DNA of 64,000 bases from positions 264,019-328,018 of the forward strand of contig NZ_FNNR01000005.1 in NCBI RefSeq assembly GCF_900106835.1, given 5' to 3'. Positions within the stretch are counted from its first letter, which is position 1. Each line of letters starts with the position of its first letter. Origin of the DNA: Arthrobacter sp. cf158 (lineage in GTDB: Bacteria; Actinomycetota; Actinomycetes; Actinomycetales; Micrococcaceae). A model generated the notes under the pieces. The model searched no databases. It was not told the origin of the DNA and saw nothing but the letters and a program-made list of their open reading frames with translations. The translations under genes were made by a program, and so were the position numbers. Shown here in pieces: positions 55,615-64,000 of this stretch.

Positions 55615-57465
55615 TCAGTAGGCCTTGACCCGCTGTTCGACAATGATGTGGATCAGCGCGAAGACTTTGTCCTCATCGATGGCCTTCAGAGCGCTCTGAA
55701 GGGCTTGCGGCACATCCGCATCCTGTTCAACTCTTACTCCATACCCGCCGAATGCCTGGGCCATGAGTGCGAAGTCCGGGTTCTTGAGTTGGGTTCCCGA
55801 GACACGGTCAGGGTAGTGACGCTCCTGATGGGTGCGAATGGTGCCGTATTCCTGGTTATCCATGACGACCACTAAGGGCGTGGCGCCGTACTGCGCGGCG
55901 GTGGCGAGTTCTTGTCCGTTCATCAGGAACTCGCCGTCACCGGCAATCGTGACAACGCGACGCTCTGGATGAGCCAGTGAGGCCGCGATAGCTGACGGTA
56001 TCGAGTAGCCCATGGAACCGTTGCGGGCACTGATCATGGAGGCGTAGCGGCGGGTGGGGAAGTAGCGGTGCGCCCAGTTGGTGTGTTCACCCGCGCCGAA
56101 TGTCACCATGGCGTCATCAGCGAGAGCCGGAACGAGGTTGGCCATTAATGTGTCCATACTTGCCTTACCATCCGACGGCGTTGCGGGTGGCAGCGTTGCG
56201 AATTTTTCCTGCTCGCCCCGCATCCGGGCTGTCCAGAACTTCCATTCCTCTTTGACGGGAAGGTCAATCTTGGTCAGGTCGCGCACAAAGACATCTGGTT
56301 TTGCGACGATTTGGTAGGAGACCGGACCGGAGCGGCCACGTAGGGACGGGTCAATGGTGACGAGGAAGTTCTTCTTGGTCCAGTCCTGCCGGCAAACGAA
56401 GCCGTCGGTGATGACATCGCCAGGAACTGTCCCGACAAAGATCAACAGATCCGTTTCGTCCAGGAGATCGTACGTAGGTCGTGGACGGCCGTAGCCGATA
56501 GGTCCAACATAAGAGGGCGAGTCAAAAGGAACAGTGCCTTCTGTGCGCCATTCGGCGGCCGCGGGAATGTGGTGCTTTTCCAGCCATTGCGTCAGTTGAT
56601 CGGCGCCATGCTGGGTCCAGTCGTTGCCACCGGTGACAAAAAGCGGTTTCGATGAGGCTGCCAGGGCTTCGGCGATGGCCGCAGAGTCGGCCACGGTCAT
56701 TCCGCCGGTCGCAACAGGGATGGGTGGATGAATGGTGTTGGGGACGTGCTCTCGAATGATGTCTTCGGGCAGGCCCACGACCACTGGGCCTGGCCTGCCG
56801 TTCGTAGCGGCAAACATCGCTTCGGCTACGATTTCCGATGCTCTTTCAGGGTGGTCGAGGACCATGACCCGTTTAGCACCTGTATCAAACCAAGCCTTGA
56901 TATCGAACTCTTGAAACGCTTCCCTATCCCTGTGGGTGAAGGGAATAAGACCCACGAAAAGGACCATCGGCGTCGAGTCCTGCCAAGCTGTATGCAGCCC
57001 TACGTGGGCATTTGCTGCACCTGGACCTCTGGTCACCATGGCGATGCCCGGAACCTGCGTCATCTTTCCATCGGCCTCTGCCATATAGGCTGCGCCGCCT
57101 TCATGGCGGCAGACGATCGTTTCGATGTCTGATTGGTGCAGCCCGTCGAGTACTTCCAGGAAGGATTCTCCAGGCACCACATAAGTGCGTTTAACTCCAT
57201 GCGAAGCCAAGGACTGGACGATGACATGTCCCGCTGAGGCCGTTGCCGGACGTGGATCTGTTTCCGGAGCGAATGAACGGCGGAGGTCGGCCATAGGCGT
57301 CGTTGGTGTGCTGCCTCCGCTTTCCGATGTCCCAAGGTCTGTGACCTCGGCACTGGAAATGGAAGGTGTGGGGTGAGCAGACTTCGTTGTCATGGCCTCT
57401 GTGTCTTCGTGTCGTCTTGGGGCTGCTTGAATGTTCTGATTGGGTTTCGCGATGTTCTGAGTCAT
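55615..57465 (-). CDS. ThDP-dependent enzyme (acetolactate synthase/benzoylformate decarboxylase family)
   Basis: 616 residues with a loose N-terminal extension of about 75. The ThDP-family order is present: catalytic-Glu region YVVPGESFLEVLDGL, central domain, and the ThDP-binding GDGEFLMNGQELATAAQYGATPLVVVMDNQEYG. The start is uncertain (57465, or ATG 57393), because neither has a strong ribosome site. Position between a HisD-like dehydrogenase and GabD suggests decarboxylation of a 2-oxo acid to a semialdehyde, such as 2-oxoglutarate to succinate semialdehyde. An acetolactate synthase or carboligase role is not excluded. Confidence 0.85.
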   Translation of the reverse strand: MTQNIAKPNQNIQAAPRRHEDTEAMTTKSAHPTPSISSAEVTDLGTSESGGSTPTTPMADLRRSFAPETDPRPATASAGHVIVQSLASHGVKRTYVVPGESFLEVLDGLHQSDIETIVCRHEGGAAYMAEADGKMTQVPGIAMVTRGPGAANAHVGLHTAWQDSTPMVLFVGLIPFTHRDREAFQEFDIKAWFDTGAKRVMVLDHPERASEIVAEAMFAATNGRPGPVVVGLPEDIIREHVPNTIHPPIPVATGGMTVADSAAIAEALAASSKPLFVTGGNDWTQHGADQLTQWLEKHHIPAAAEWRTEGTVPFDSPSYVGPIGYGRPRPTYDLLDETDLLIFVGTVPGDVITDGFVCRQDWTKKNFLVTIDPSLRGRSGPVSYQIVAKPDVFVRDLTKIDLPVKEEWKFWTARMRGEQEKFATLPPATPSDGKASMDTLMANLVPALADDAMVTFGAGEHTNWAHRYFPTRRYASMISARNGSMGYSIPSAIAASLAHPERRVVTIAGDGEFLMNGQELATAAQYGATPLVVVMDNQEYGTIRTHQERHYPDRVSGTQLKNPDFALMAQAFGGYGVRVEQDADVPQALQSALKAIDEDKVFALIHIIVEQRVKAY

Positions 57466-57475
57466 CGGGTAACTG

Positions 57476-57778
57476 CTATTGGGCGGACGTGGCGCTCAAA
57501 TCGTTCTCGAGGCCTTCGCCGACTGATCCGCGGTGGCAGATCAACTGCATATAAACGTCGTTGGGGAGGGTTGCCGGCTCGACCCACGCTTCGTAGCCCT
57601 CGTCGGCCAAGTAAAGAGTCCGTCCATCGACTCCTTCGGCATGCAGCCAGAGTATGGAGGAATCTGTGGTCGCGTCAGTGGTCGCGGCTTCCACCAGTCC
57701 GTCCCGGACGGGGTTGCCGTGGTGCCGGATTTCTATTCTTAAGCCGATCAGGCTCGGCCAGTGGTCACATCTATGCAT
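57476..57778 (-). CDS. Small protein in the ThDP-enzyme operon
   Basis: 100 residues (RIEIRHHGNPVRDGLVEAATTDATTDSSILWLHAEGVDGRTLYLADEGYEAWVEP). The stop is only 11 bases from the start of the ThDP-enzyme gene. No family recognised; the composition is normal for a protein, and the spacing supports a real gene. Confidence 0.6.
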   Translation of the reverse strand: MHRCDHWPSLIGLRIEIRHHGNPVRDGLVEAATTDATTDSSILWLHAEGVDGRTLYLADEGYEAWVEPATLPNDVYMQLICHRGSVGEGLENDLSATSAQ

Positions 57779-57947
57779 GGGCTTTCAGCTTGCTGGGAGG
57801 AGAATGGATGGTCCTGGAAGCGCGCGGCGTTGCTGCTAGTCTGTCTCGGGTCCTGCGCAGAAGAAGCAGCCGTCCTCGCAGGTGGAGCTTTCTCCGGACT
57901 CTTGCTGCGGCCTCGAACGGAATTGCCGCTGGGTGGAGCCGTTTGCA

Positions 57948-58199
57948 TCAGAGCAAGTCAAGGTATGCCCCCGGAACGCAGAGTTCGTAACGCTGGCGAT
58001 TGGCAACCTGGATCCGGTCCGTCTCCCATGAGACCCGAATACCGTCGTGGGTGGGCATAATGCTGCCTTCCGTCAGGAATTGTGGCTCTGCTCCCACCTG
58101 GCCGGACGGAACCCACCATCCGGTCTTGGGGCAGTGGCTACCAGTATTGCTCCTTGTCCAGTGCAGTCCCGCGGCCCTGGCGGGATTCCTCTTCTTCAT
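57948..58199 (-). CDS. Small protein downstream of the HisD-like gene
   Basis: About 83 residues from ATG 58199 with AAGGAAGAG upstream (MKKRNPARAAGLHWTRSNTGSHCPKTGWWVPSGQ). It looks like a small cytoplasmic protein with Cys/His residues; no family recognised. A hairpin lies between it and the HisD-like gene. Confidence 0.6.
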   Translation of the reverse strand: MKKRNPARAAGLHWTRSNTGSHCPKTGWWVPSGQVGAEPQFLTEGSIMPTHDGIRVSWETDRIQVANRQRYELCVPGAYLDLL

Positions 58200-58248
58200 G
58201 GTCTCTTCCTTGTTGTCAGTGGTGGTTCTGTTTAGTCGAATGGTGAGC

Positions 58249-58279
58249 CTGGGGCTCCGGACGCTGTCCAGAGCCCCAG
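58249..58279 (-). terminator. Hairpin between the HisD-like and small protein genes
   Basis: Stem CTGGGGCTC / GAGCCCCAG with a 13-base loop. It may partially terminate transcription or set expression levels within the operon. Confidence 0.5.
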
Positions 58280-58317
58280 ATTCGCCTACAGGCAACCTTG
58301 TCTGAAGGCGGATGTTG

Positions 58318-59637
58318 CTAGCGGTTGAAACGGTCCAGACGCAGGGTGGCTGTGGCGCGGTGCGCTTCCATGCCTTCGAATGCGGAGATGGTGGCCACGT
58401 AGTTCGCCAGGCGGGGAGTTGCTTCCTTTTCGACGCGCTGGAAGGTCAGCGGCTTGAGGAACCGGGAGACGGAAAGTCCAGCAGAAGACTTGGCGCCGCG
58501 ACCGGTCGGGAGGACGTGGTTGGTACCGGCAATACCCTTGTCGGAGTAGGCCACAGTCGACCAGGGGCCCAGGAAGATGGAGCCGTAGTTCTTCAGATTG
58601 TCGTGGTACCAAGCGTCATCGGAGGTCTGAATTTCCAAGTGCTCTGGTGCCAACATGTCCATGATTTCGGCAGCGGTCTCTCGGTCTTCCGCTACGTACA
58701 CGGTGCCGTAATCACGCCAAGCCGGTCCGGCGATGTTCCGCGTGGCCAGGGTTTCGAGCTGCTTTTCGATGTGCCGGATAACTTCTTCGCCGAATGTGCG
58801 GTTGGTGGTGACGAGCGAAGCGGGCGAGAGGACACCATGCTCGGCTTGGCCCAAGAGGTCAGCTGCGACCAGTTCGGGATCTGCGGTCTCGTCGGCGATG
58901 ACGGCCACTTCAGAAGGACCGGCAAGAAGGTCAATGCCGACGCGACCGAAGAGCTGCCTCTTGGCCTCGGTAACATACGCGTTGCCAGCGCCCACGAGGA
59001 TGTCTGCGGGCTGCTCACCGAGAAGGCCGAAAGCCATTGCGGCCAACGCCTGGACACCGCCGACAGCGAAGGCGCGGTCTACACCGGAGAGGTATGCGGC
59101 GTGAAGGACGGCCGGGTGTCCACCTGTGGGGCTCGTTGGGGGCGTGCAGGCGATCACGGTCGGTACACCCGCGGCCTTGGCCACGCCGACCGTCATGAAG
59201 GCGCTGGCGAGGATGGGGAACTGGCCCGCGGGCAAGTAGGCGCCTACCCGGGGGACGGGGGTGTAGCGCTGGCCCGCAAAGACGCCGGGAAGAATCTCCG
59301 TTTCGAAGTCTGTCAGGTGTTCGCGCTGTTCGACCGCGAAGAGACGGGTCCTCTCAGCGCCTGCGGCAAGAGCTTCGCGCAGTTCGGGGGTGAGTTCATC
59401 GCCGGTCTTGGCGAGCTGGGCTTGGCTGATTTCGATGTCGTTCCCAGCCCAGCCATCGAGTTTCTGTGAGTACTTTATGACGGCGTCGATGCCGTTCTTT
59501 TCGATGTCAGTCAACATCGTGGAGACTGTTTCGATCACAGCCGGAAGCCGCTGTGCCGGCACGCCTCCGACCTCGGGTGCCTTGATGACTTCGAAGTGTC
59601 CGTTGATGAATGCCTTGTCGGCTTCGTTGATTTGCAT
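58318..59637 (-). CDS. Histidinol dehydrogenase family enzyme, probably catabolic
   Basis: 439 residues. HisD-family motifs are present: LLAGPSEVAVIADETADPELVAADLLGQAEHGVLSPASL (metal ligands) and GTNHVLPTGRGAKSSAGLSV. It starts at ATG 59637 (MQINEADKAFI). It is not in a his operon: its neighbours are a ThDP enzyme and GabD, and it is divergent from a LysR regulator. Catabolic HisD relatives oxidise other alcohols, so it likely makes the oxo acid that the ThDP enzyme decarboxylates. The substrate is unknown. Confidence 0.85.
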   Translation of the reverse strand: MQINEADKAFINGHFEVIKAPEVGGVPAQRLPAVIETVSTMLTDIEKNGIDAVIKYSQKLDGWAGNDIEISQAQLAKTGDELTPELREALAAGAERTRLFAVEQREHLTDFETEILPGVFAGQRYTPVPRVGAYLPAGQFPILASAFMTVGVAKAAGVPTVIACTPPTSPTGGHPAVLHAAYLSGVDRAFAVGGVQALAAMAFGLLGEQPADILVGAGNAYVTEAKRQLFGRVGIDLLAGPSEVAVIADETADPELVAADLLGQAEHGVLSPASLVTTNRTFGEEVIRHIEKQLETLATRNIAGPAWRDYGTVYVAEDRETAAEIMDMLAPEHLEIQTSDDAWYHDNLKNYGSIFLGPWSTVAYSDKGIAGTNHVLPTGRGAKSSAGLSVSRFLKPLTFQRVEKEATPRLANYVATISAFEGMEAHRATATLRLDRFNR

Positions 59638-59693
59638 ACCAATAACGCTAGAGATGGGCCAGGCATCGCACAACCCGATAAGATGCTATAGAA

Positions 59694-59714
59694 ATCATCG
59701 GATCATCCGATGAT
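59694..59714. promoter_or_regulatory. Perfect 21-bp palindrome between the HisD-like and LysR genes
   Basis: ATCATCGGAT-C-ATCCGATGAT, 56 bases before the HisD-like start and 171 before the LysR start. A larger imperfect inverted repeat CACAACCCG...CGGGTTGTG (59669-59727) overlaps it. Most likely the binding site of the LysR protein at 59886 or another regulator of the operon. Confidence 0.65.
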
Positions 59715-59885
59715 CGGCCGGGTTGTGATGCTGTAGCGATGGCGAAAAACCCTGAAAATTCGGGCTCAACGACGGCGGACCCAGGTCCTCGACGCGCACG
59801 TGTTCGGCAGGGCAAAGTTCGGCGTCCGCAGAAAAAAACCCTCGGATCCAACCCGAATATTTATCTGGAGCCATAGGATATTCCT

Positions 59886-60812
59886 GTGACTCTTACCCAG
59901 CTCAAAGCCTTTTTAGCCGCCTACGACCTCGGATCATTCACGGCCGCGGCAAACCTTCTCGATACCAGCCAGGCGTCCGTTTCCGAACTCATCGCCCGGT
60001 TGGAACAGGAAGTAGGACTTAGCCTATTCACGCGTGGAGGCAGGCGCCTGCAACCCACCAACGCAGCGGTCGAATTACGCGAGCACGCGCAGCAAGCTGT
60101 GACATCCTTCGATAACGGAATTCAGGCACTTCGTTCCATCTCCTCCCTGGACGGCGGGGTTTGTACCTTCGGGGTGCTGCGCAACGCCGGATATTATGAC
60201 CTTTCGGATCTGGTTCAGCGGTTCCACAAGCGCTACCCTGCGGTAAAGGTCCGCTTGGTTGGTTTGAATTCCGCCCTCGTTGCAGAGTCCGTGCTGAACG
60301 GGGAAATCGAGGCCGGCCTGGTCGTTCTACCCGTCCCGGACCGCGGCCTGGTGGTCAAGCCGCTGTTCCGGGATGAGGTGGTTTATGCATCAACGACGCG
60401 CAGTCCGCGTCTGGGACCGATGACGATCGAGGAATTCGCCGAGTCCAAGGTCGTTCTCTATGACGCATACGCGGGCTGGAGCGACCCTACGCGGAAGCAG
60501 ATTCAGGAGCGGGCGCAGTTGCGGGGGCTGAAGATTGTGCCTGATATCGAAGTCGAGCACGTTGAGACGGCGCTCAGCCTCGTCTCCACAGGAGCTGCGG
60601 GGACGATAGTTTGCAGAACCATAGCTGAGGGCCCTGGCTTTCCGAAGAACATCAAAACGGTTCCTTTTGCCGAGCCCCTCTACGACACGCTTGCTCTTGT
60701 GCAACGCGAATCGTCGTATCTTTCTCCGGCTACTCGGAAAATCGCACAACTGGCGGAAGGCACTCTCATGGCGAAAGTCCGCCCGGAACAGAGGATCCCG
60801 ACCGCGCACTAA
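59886..60812 (+). CDS. LysR-family regulator of the HisD-like operon
   Basis: 308 residues starting at GTG. LysR HTH: TLTQLKAFLAAYDLGSFTAAANLLDTSQASVSELIARLEQEVGLSLFTRGGRRLQPT. It is divergent from the HisD-like/ThDP/GabD operon, which is the usual arrangement for a LysR activator and its target. The ligand is probably the alcohol or acid that the operon degrades. Confidence 0.9.
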   Translation: MTLTQLKAFLAAYDLGSFTAAANLLDTSQASVSELIARLEQEVGLSLFTRGGRRLQPTNAAVELREHAQQAVTSFDNGIQALRSISSLDGGVCTFGVLRNAGYYDLSDLVQRFHKRYPAVKVRLVGLNSALVAESVLNGEIEAGLVVLPVPDRGLVVKPLFRDEVVYASTTRSPRLGPMTIEEFAESKVVLYDAYAGWSDPTRKQIQERAQLRGLKIVPDIEVEHVETALSLVSTGAAGTIVCRTIAEGPGFPKNIKTVPFAEPLYDTLALVQRESSYLSPATRKIAQLAEGTLMAKVRPEQRIPTAH

Positions 60813-61319
60813 GTACTGAACGGCTGCTGGAGCCGCGATGCAGTGCCAGTCGCAAAAGTACTTGACGGAACTGCCCGCGAAGTCGTCAGCGCGACATTCT
60901 GTTTGCAGTAAGCCATAGGAAAGACCTGTAGCTTCTATCGTATCCACTGGGCTTGTGGGGGGTGATTCGTCGCTCTACGCTGAATGACATGCAATATTCG
61001 CCAACGGTCGCTGTAGCCCCCAAGCTGGACTGCTACCGACGTTGGCGCTCAGCGCCCGGAATTCCTCACAGCCTGACTGTGCTTAGGTCATGTGCGCCGA
61101 ACAACCACAGCGGCTCTCGAACCAGACTCCGGCCCGACCGGCACCCAGATAGCCCACGCATTGCTGGCCTGGAGCCAGCGGCCGCGTGGTTGTTGAATCG
61201 CCTCGCGACTCCACACCCACTGGGTTCCGCTAGCGGCGGATCATCCTCATAAGCATTAGGCAACTCAACGTGAAGGCAAAGGAGCCGATCATGCCCGCAA
61301 ATACGACCGAAGGACCGGA
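60813..61319. other. Intergenic region before the peptide-type importer
   Basis: About 500 bases, no gene recognised. Possible promoter region of the ABC operon; an open frame at 60953-61252 lacks support. Confidence 0.4.
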
Positions 61320-62864
61320 ATGATGCGCCTTCAACCACGGAAGAGGGCCAGCCGGAAGTACTCGCAGTCTCCCGTGAAGGTGGCCGCGGCGCTCGTGGCA
61401 TTCAGCGGCATGCTGGCGGTCACTGGATGCAGCGGCCCAACGAACGCTGCATCCAGCAACGGCGACGACGACACCATCCGGATCGGTGTATCAGCGGTCC
61501 TGACCACCCTTGACCCAGGTCAAAACTTTTCCATTGGCCAGGTGGCCATTACGAACCTCTTCGGAGGGACTTTGACCAACCTGAACTCTGACGGCAAAGC
61601 AGTCAGCATGGGGTTGGCCGAAAGTGTGACTCCCGGCGATGAGCAGTATGTGGTCAAGCTCCGGGCCGGCCTGAAGTTCTCCGACGGAAGCCCGCTAACT
61701 GCGGCTGACGTTGCGGCGTCATTCGGACACTATTTGGCGGACAAGACCAACGGCTACGACTACACGTATGCCCCGATTGAGAAAGTGACGGCGATTGATG
61801 ACTTGACGGTCGCTTTCGACCTCAATTATCCGTATCCTGCGCTGGAGTACGCCCTCTCACTTCCCGGGTCGATCATTGTTCCGGCTAAAGACATAGAGGA
61901 GCGGGGAGCTGACCTCTACAGGGGGGAACCGCTGCCGAGCTCAGGACGATACAAGATCCAGACGTCCAACCAGGACGAGATCATCCTTGAGGCCAATCCA
62001 AATTATCCCGCGCAGCAACCAGAGACGAAGACTTTGATATTCCAGAAGGTAGCCGACCCAGTGTCGCGGCTTGCCCAGGTTCAAAGCGGTCAGCTCGATT
62101 ACGCCGAAGAAATCGCTCCCAAACAGCTTGCCCAGTTATCCGGGCCGGTTGAAGCCCGCACTGCCTTCGCTGCAAATGGGCAGACGTTTCTGGCAATGAA
62201 CAACAGGGACAACAGTATTCTCAGCGACCCGCGCATCAGGAAGGCGGTCTCGACGGCGATCGACCGTGAGCAGATCAACCAAATTGTCTTTGCCGACCGA
62301 AATCGGCTCGGACTGGGTCTGTTTGCGAGCTCTTCGCCGCACAACCGCCCCTTCCTTCAAGAGAAAGCGAACGTCGCAGCCGCAAAGTTGCTCCTAGCAG
62401 GGACCAAATGCGAGAACAGTTGTTCATTGCGATTTACGAACGCTGGCGATGCTGACATTGCCGTGGTGGTTCAACAAAACCTGAAGGCCGTCGGTATCGA
62501 AGTAAGCATAGAGAACGTCGAGCCGGCCGTCTTGTCCAAAAATGCAGACGAGGGAAATTACGATCTGCTCGCGACGGGGAACTTCGAACAGGGAGATTAT
62601 CCAGCTATCTCTCTTCAGTTCACGCTCGGGCCGACTATCCAAGCACTGCGCACGGGTTACAACAACCCGGAGATGACTCAGCTTCTCGAAAAACTCAAAA
62701 CCGCTAGTGGGTCCGAGGCGGACTCAACGCTCGATCAGGTCAATACCTTGTTTGAGGAGGATTTGCCACTGGCCCCGATTGCCGACTACATGGTCAACTC
62801 CGCCAGCAGGATACCTTCGGAGCGCTTCGGCCTCGACTCGACCCTCTTTTACCATGTTCGATAG
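61320..62864 (+). CDS. ABC substrate-binding lipoprotein, family 5 (peptide/nickel type)
   Basis: 514 residues. The signal ends with lipobox AVTGC (Cys37), then a family 5 extracellular solute-binding fold: LRAGLKFSDGSPLTAADVAASFGHYLADKTNG, SDPRIRKAVSTAIDREQINQIVF, LKAVGIEVSIENVEP. Binds peptides, glycosides, opines or other organics. The first gene of an operon with two permeases. The ligand is unknown. Confidence 0.9.
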   Translation: MMRLQPRKRASRKYSQSPVKVAAALVAFSGMLAVTGCSGPTNAASSNGDDDTIRIGVSAVLTTLDPGQNFSIGQVAITNLFGGTLTNLNSDGKAVSMGLAESVTPGDEQYVVKLRAGLKFSDGSPLTAADVAASFGHYLADKTNGYDYTYAPIEKVTAIDDLTVAFDLNYPYPALEYALSLPGSIIVPAKDIEERGADLYRGEPLPSSGRYKIQTSNQDEIILEANPNYPAQQPETKTLIFQKVADPVSRLAQVQSGQLDYAEEIAPKQLAQLSGPVEARTAFAANGQTFLAMNNRDNSILSDPRIRKAVSTAIDREQINQIVFADRNRLGLGLFASSSPHNRPFLQEKANVAAAKLLLAGTKCENSCSLRFTNAGDADIAVVVQQNLKAVGIEVSIENVEPAVLSKNADEGNYDLLATGNFEQGDYPAISLQFTLGPTIQALRTGYNNPEMTQLLEKLKTASGSEADSTLDQVNTLFEEDLPLAPIADYMVNSASRIPSERFGLDSTLFYHVR

Positions 62865-62924
62865 CCGACCCGAACCCGTTCGTCGATTCAACACTGAGAT
62901 CTCGCACGGGGTGGAGATAAGAAA

Positions 62925-63875
62925 ATGATTGCCGTATTACGTATCCTGTTGGGGAGAGTCCTTCAGATTGTCCTGGTCGCGTTATTCGTAACGGTCGGCA
63001 CCGGCGCGCTGGTGAGGCTCATTCCTGGCGACCCAGCAAGGGCCATTCTTGGCTCCCGGGCATCGCCGGAGGCGGTCAGTGCCCTGCGCGGTGAACTTGG
63101 CCTCGACCTGCCGATGATTCAACAGCTTGGCGAGTCAGTGGCCAAATTATTCCAAGGGGACTTGGGCACCTCTTTCGCCGTCCGCGGCCAGGATGTCCTC
63201 TCACTCATCCTTCCTGCCTTAGCGGTCACGGCCAGTCTTGCGGCCGTAGCCCTCGTCTTCTCAATCGTTAGCGGCGTGGGCGTAGGGCTATGGCTTGCGT
63301 TGGTCCGCCGCCCCGAAGCGGATCTCGCCGGCCGGTTGGTAATGACTGTCCTGCTGGCACTGCCAGGTTTCATGGCAGGCTTGATTCTGCTCTACGTCGT
63401 CTCCGTTCAGCTCAAACTCGCCCCCGCTGGCGGGTGGGCAGGCTCTTGGCCGGGAAATGCTCGATACATTTGGCTTCCGGCACTGGCACTTACCATCTAC
63501 CTCGGTTCCCTGATTGCTCGGGCAGTGCGGCAGGCCGCGCTGGACACAATCGGTGAACCATTTGTGCAGGCAGCGCGCACGAGGGGCGTCCCACGCTCCC
63601 GTATCGTTCTGCGTCACATCCTTCCAAACGCGATTCTCCCCGTCATCCCGCTGGTCGGTCTCAACGCTGGATTTCTTGTCAGCGGCGCCGTGATCGTAGA
63701 GTCCGTCTTCGCACTGCCTGGCCTTGGAGCGAAACTGCTCGAGGCGATGGGCTCCAGAGACCTTCCCGTCGTGCAGGGAATCGCGCTCATCACAGCGCTA
63801 TCCATCGTCGTGTTCAACCTGCTCGCAGACCTCGCCAACATCGCTGCCGATCCCCGCCTTAGAAGGAGCCACTAA
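62925..63875 (+). CDS. ABC permease, DppB type
   Basis: 316 residues with about six membrane segments. The N-terminal block VTVGTGALVRLIPGDPARAILGSRASPE and EAA-loop region EPFVQAARTRGVPRSRIVLRHILPNAILPVIPLVGLNAG are the DppB signatures. Starts 60 bases after the binding-protein gene. Confidence 0.9.
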   Translation: MIAVLRILLGRVLQIVLVALFVTVGTGALVRLIPGDPARAILGSRASPEAVSALRGELGLDLPMIQQLGESVAKLFQGDLGTSFAVRGQDVLSLILPALAVTASLAAVALVFSIVSGVGVGLWLALVRRPEADLAGRLVMTVLLALPGFMAGLILLYVVSVQLKLAPAGGWAGSWPGNARYIWLPALALTIYLGSLIARAVRQAALDTIGEPFVQAARTRGVPRSRIVLRHILPNAILPVIPLVGLNAGFLVSGAVIVESVFALPGLGAKLLEAMGSRDLPVVQGIALITALSIVVFNLLADLANIAADPRLRRSH

Positions 63876-64000
63876 TGGCCGTAGTAGCAGCCGAGGCCCC
63901 CGGCCTCGTCCCTGCCCGCCGCCGCCGCCCACGACGACTCGAGTTGCGGGTCGGCATCGGACTGATCGCCGCTGTGATTCTCGCGTGCGTGGTGATACCG
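63875..64000 (+). CDS. ABC permease, DppC type (partial)
   Basis: The first 42 codons only, cut by the window end. Starts at an ATG overlapping the DppB stop, preceded by AGAAGGAG. It begins with a basic stretch (RRRRPRRLELRVGI) followed by the first membrane helix (GLIAAVILACVVIP), consistent with DppC. ATPase genes presumably lie beyond. Confidence 0.8.
   Translation, partial: MAVVAAEAPGLVPARRRRPRRLELRVGIGLIAAVILACVVIP

Noticed and set aside
58312..59469. 385-codon plus-strand frame opposite the HisD-like gene
   Set aside because: The minus strand has full HisD motifs; the plus frame has none.
1..64000. CRISPR array, insertion sequence, complete tRNA, rRNA
   Set aside because: No spaced direct repeats of CRISPR type, no transposase-like protein, and no full tRNA cloverleaf were recognised by reading; only the 3' tRNA-like ends in the repeat copies.

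Overview
The window looks like chromosomal DNA of a high-GC soil actinobacterium, most probably Arthrobacter, Paenarthrobacter or Pseudarthrobacter. The basis is the protein style (LacI, IclR, LysR and TetR regulators, LigAB-type dioxygenase, DUF3500, DUF4192), GTG/TTG starts, 4-base stop/start overlaps, and dense aromatic and plant-compound catabolism. This is family-level inference; no rRNA or complete tRNA is present to fix taxonomy.

Layout. 0-5.3 kb: the end of a zinc alcohol dehydrogenase, a cyclase-family hydrolase, an SDR and a thiolase, then a LacI regulator and a VOC protein. 5.5-9.8 kb: an MFS transporter, a GH3 beta-glycosidase and a TetR regulator, likely a plant-glycoside module. 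10-17.4 kb: aromatic cassette 1, with a decayed MFS permease, a SnoaL-like protein, a FAD monooxygenase, an IclR regulator, a CoA-transferase, a citryl-CoA-lyase-like enzyme and LigB/LigA ring-cleavage subunits. Matching GTCCG-N5-CGGAC operators lie on both sides of the IclR gene. 17.6-18.2 kb: a wrecked gabD copy. 18.4-29.1 kb: a type-B esterase, a four-gene sugar-type ABC importer, a CocE-like hydrolase, an EthD-domain protein and a LysR regulator. 30-39.1 kb: aromatic cassette 2, with a FAD monooxygenase, IclR, SnoaL, DUF3500, GntR and FAH-family hydrolase, then a CoA-transferase and a fused acyl-CoA carboxyltransferase that both carry disabling lesions.

40.5-54 kb is an accessory island holding few housekeeping-type genes. 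It contains a three-gene antiphage system that reads as a short type II (E2-only) CBASS: CD-NTase, stand-alone E2-like protein and two-TM SLATT effector. Several unrecognised membrane or soluble proteins follow, with a Schlafen/AlbA_2 protein, a phage portal remnant and two copies of a roughly 135-bp repeat. Each repeat pairs a perfect palindrome with what looks like the 3' end of a tRNA-Leu, so they look like attachment-site scars. A third copy of the palindrome core lies nearby. The island ends in a decayed GAF-ANTAR regulator and other debris.

54-64 kb: a second catabolic operon (HisD-like dehydrogenase, two small proteins, a ThDP-dependent decarboxylase and an intact succinate-semialdehyde dehydrogenase) divergent from a LysR regulator, then the start of a peptide-type ABC importer cut by the window end.

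The most interesting system is the CBASS operon and the uncharacterised island genes beside it. The next most interesting item is the CoA-transferase/lyase/LigAB set, which suggests a CoA-dependent lower pathway after extradiol ring cleavage. Gene decay is unusually frequent and should be checked against reads.
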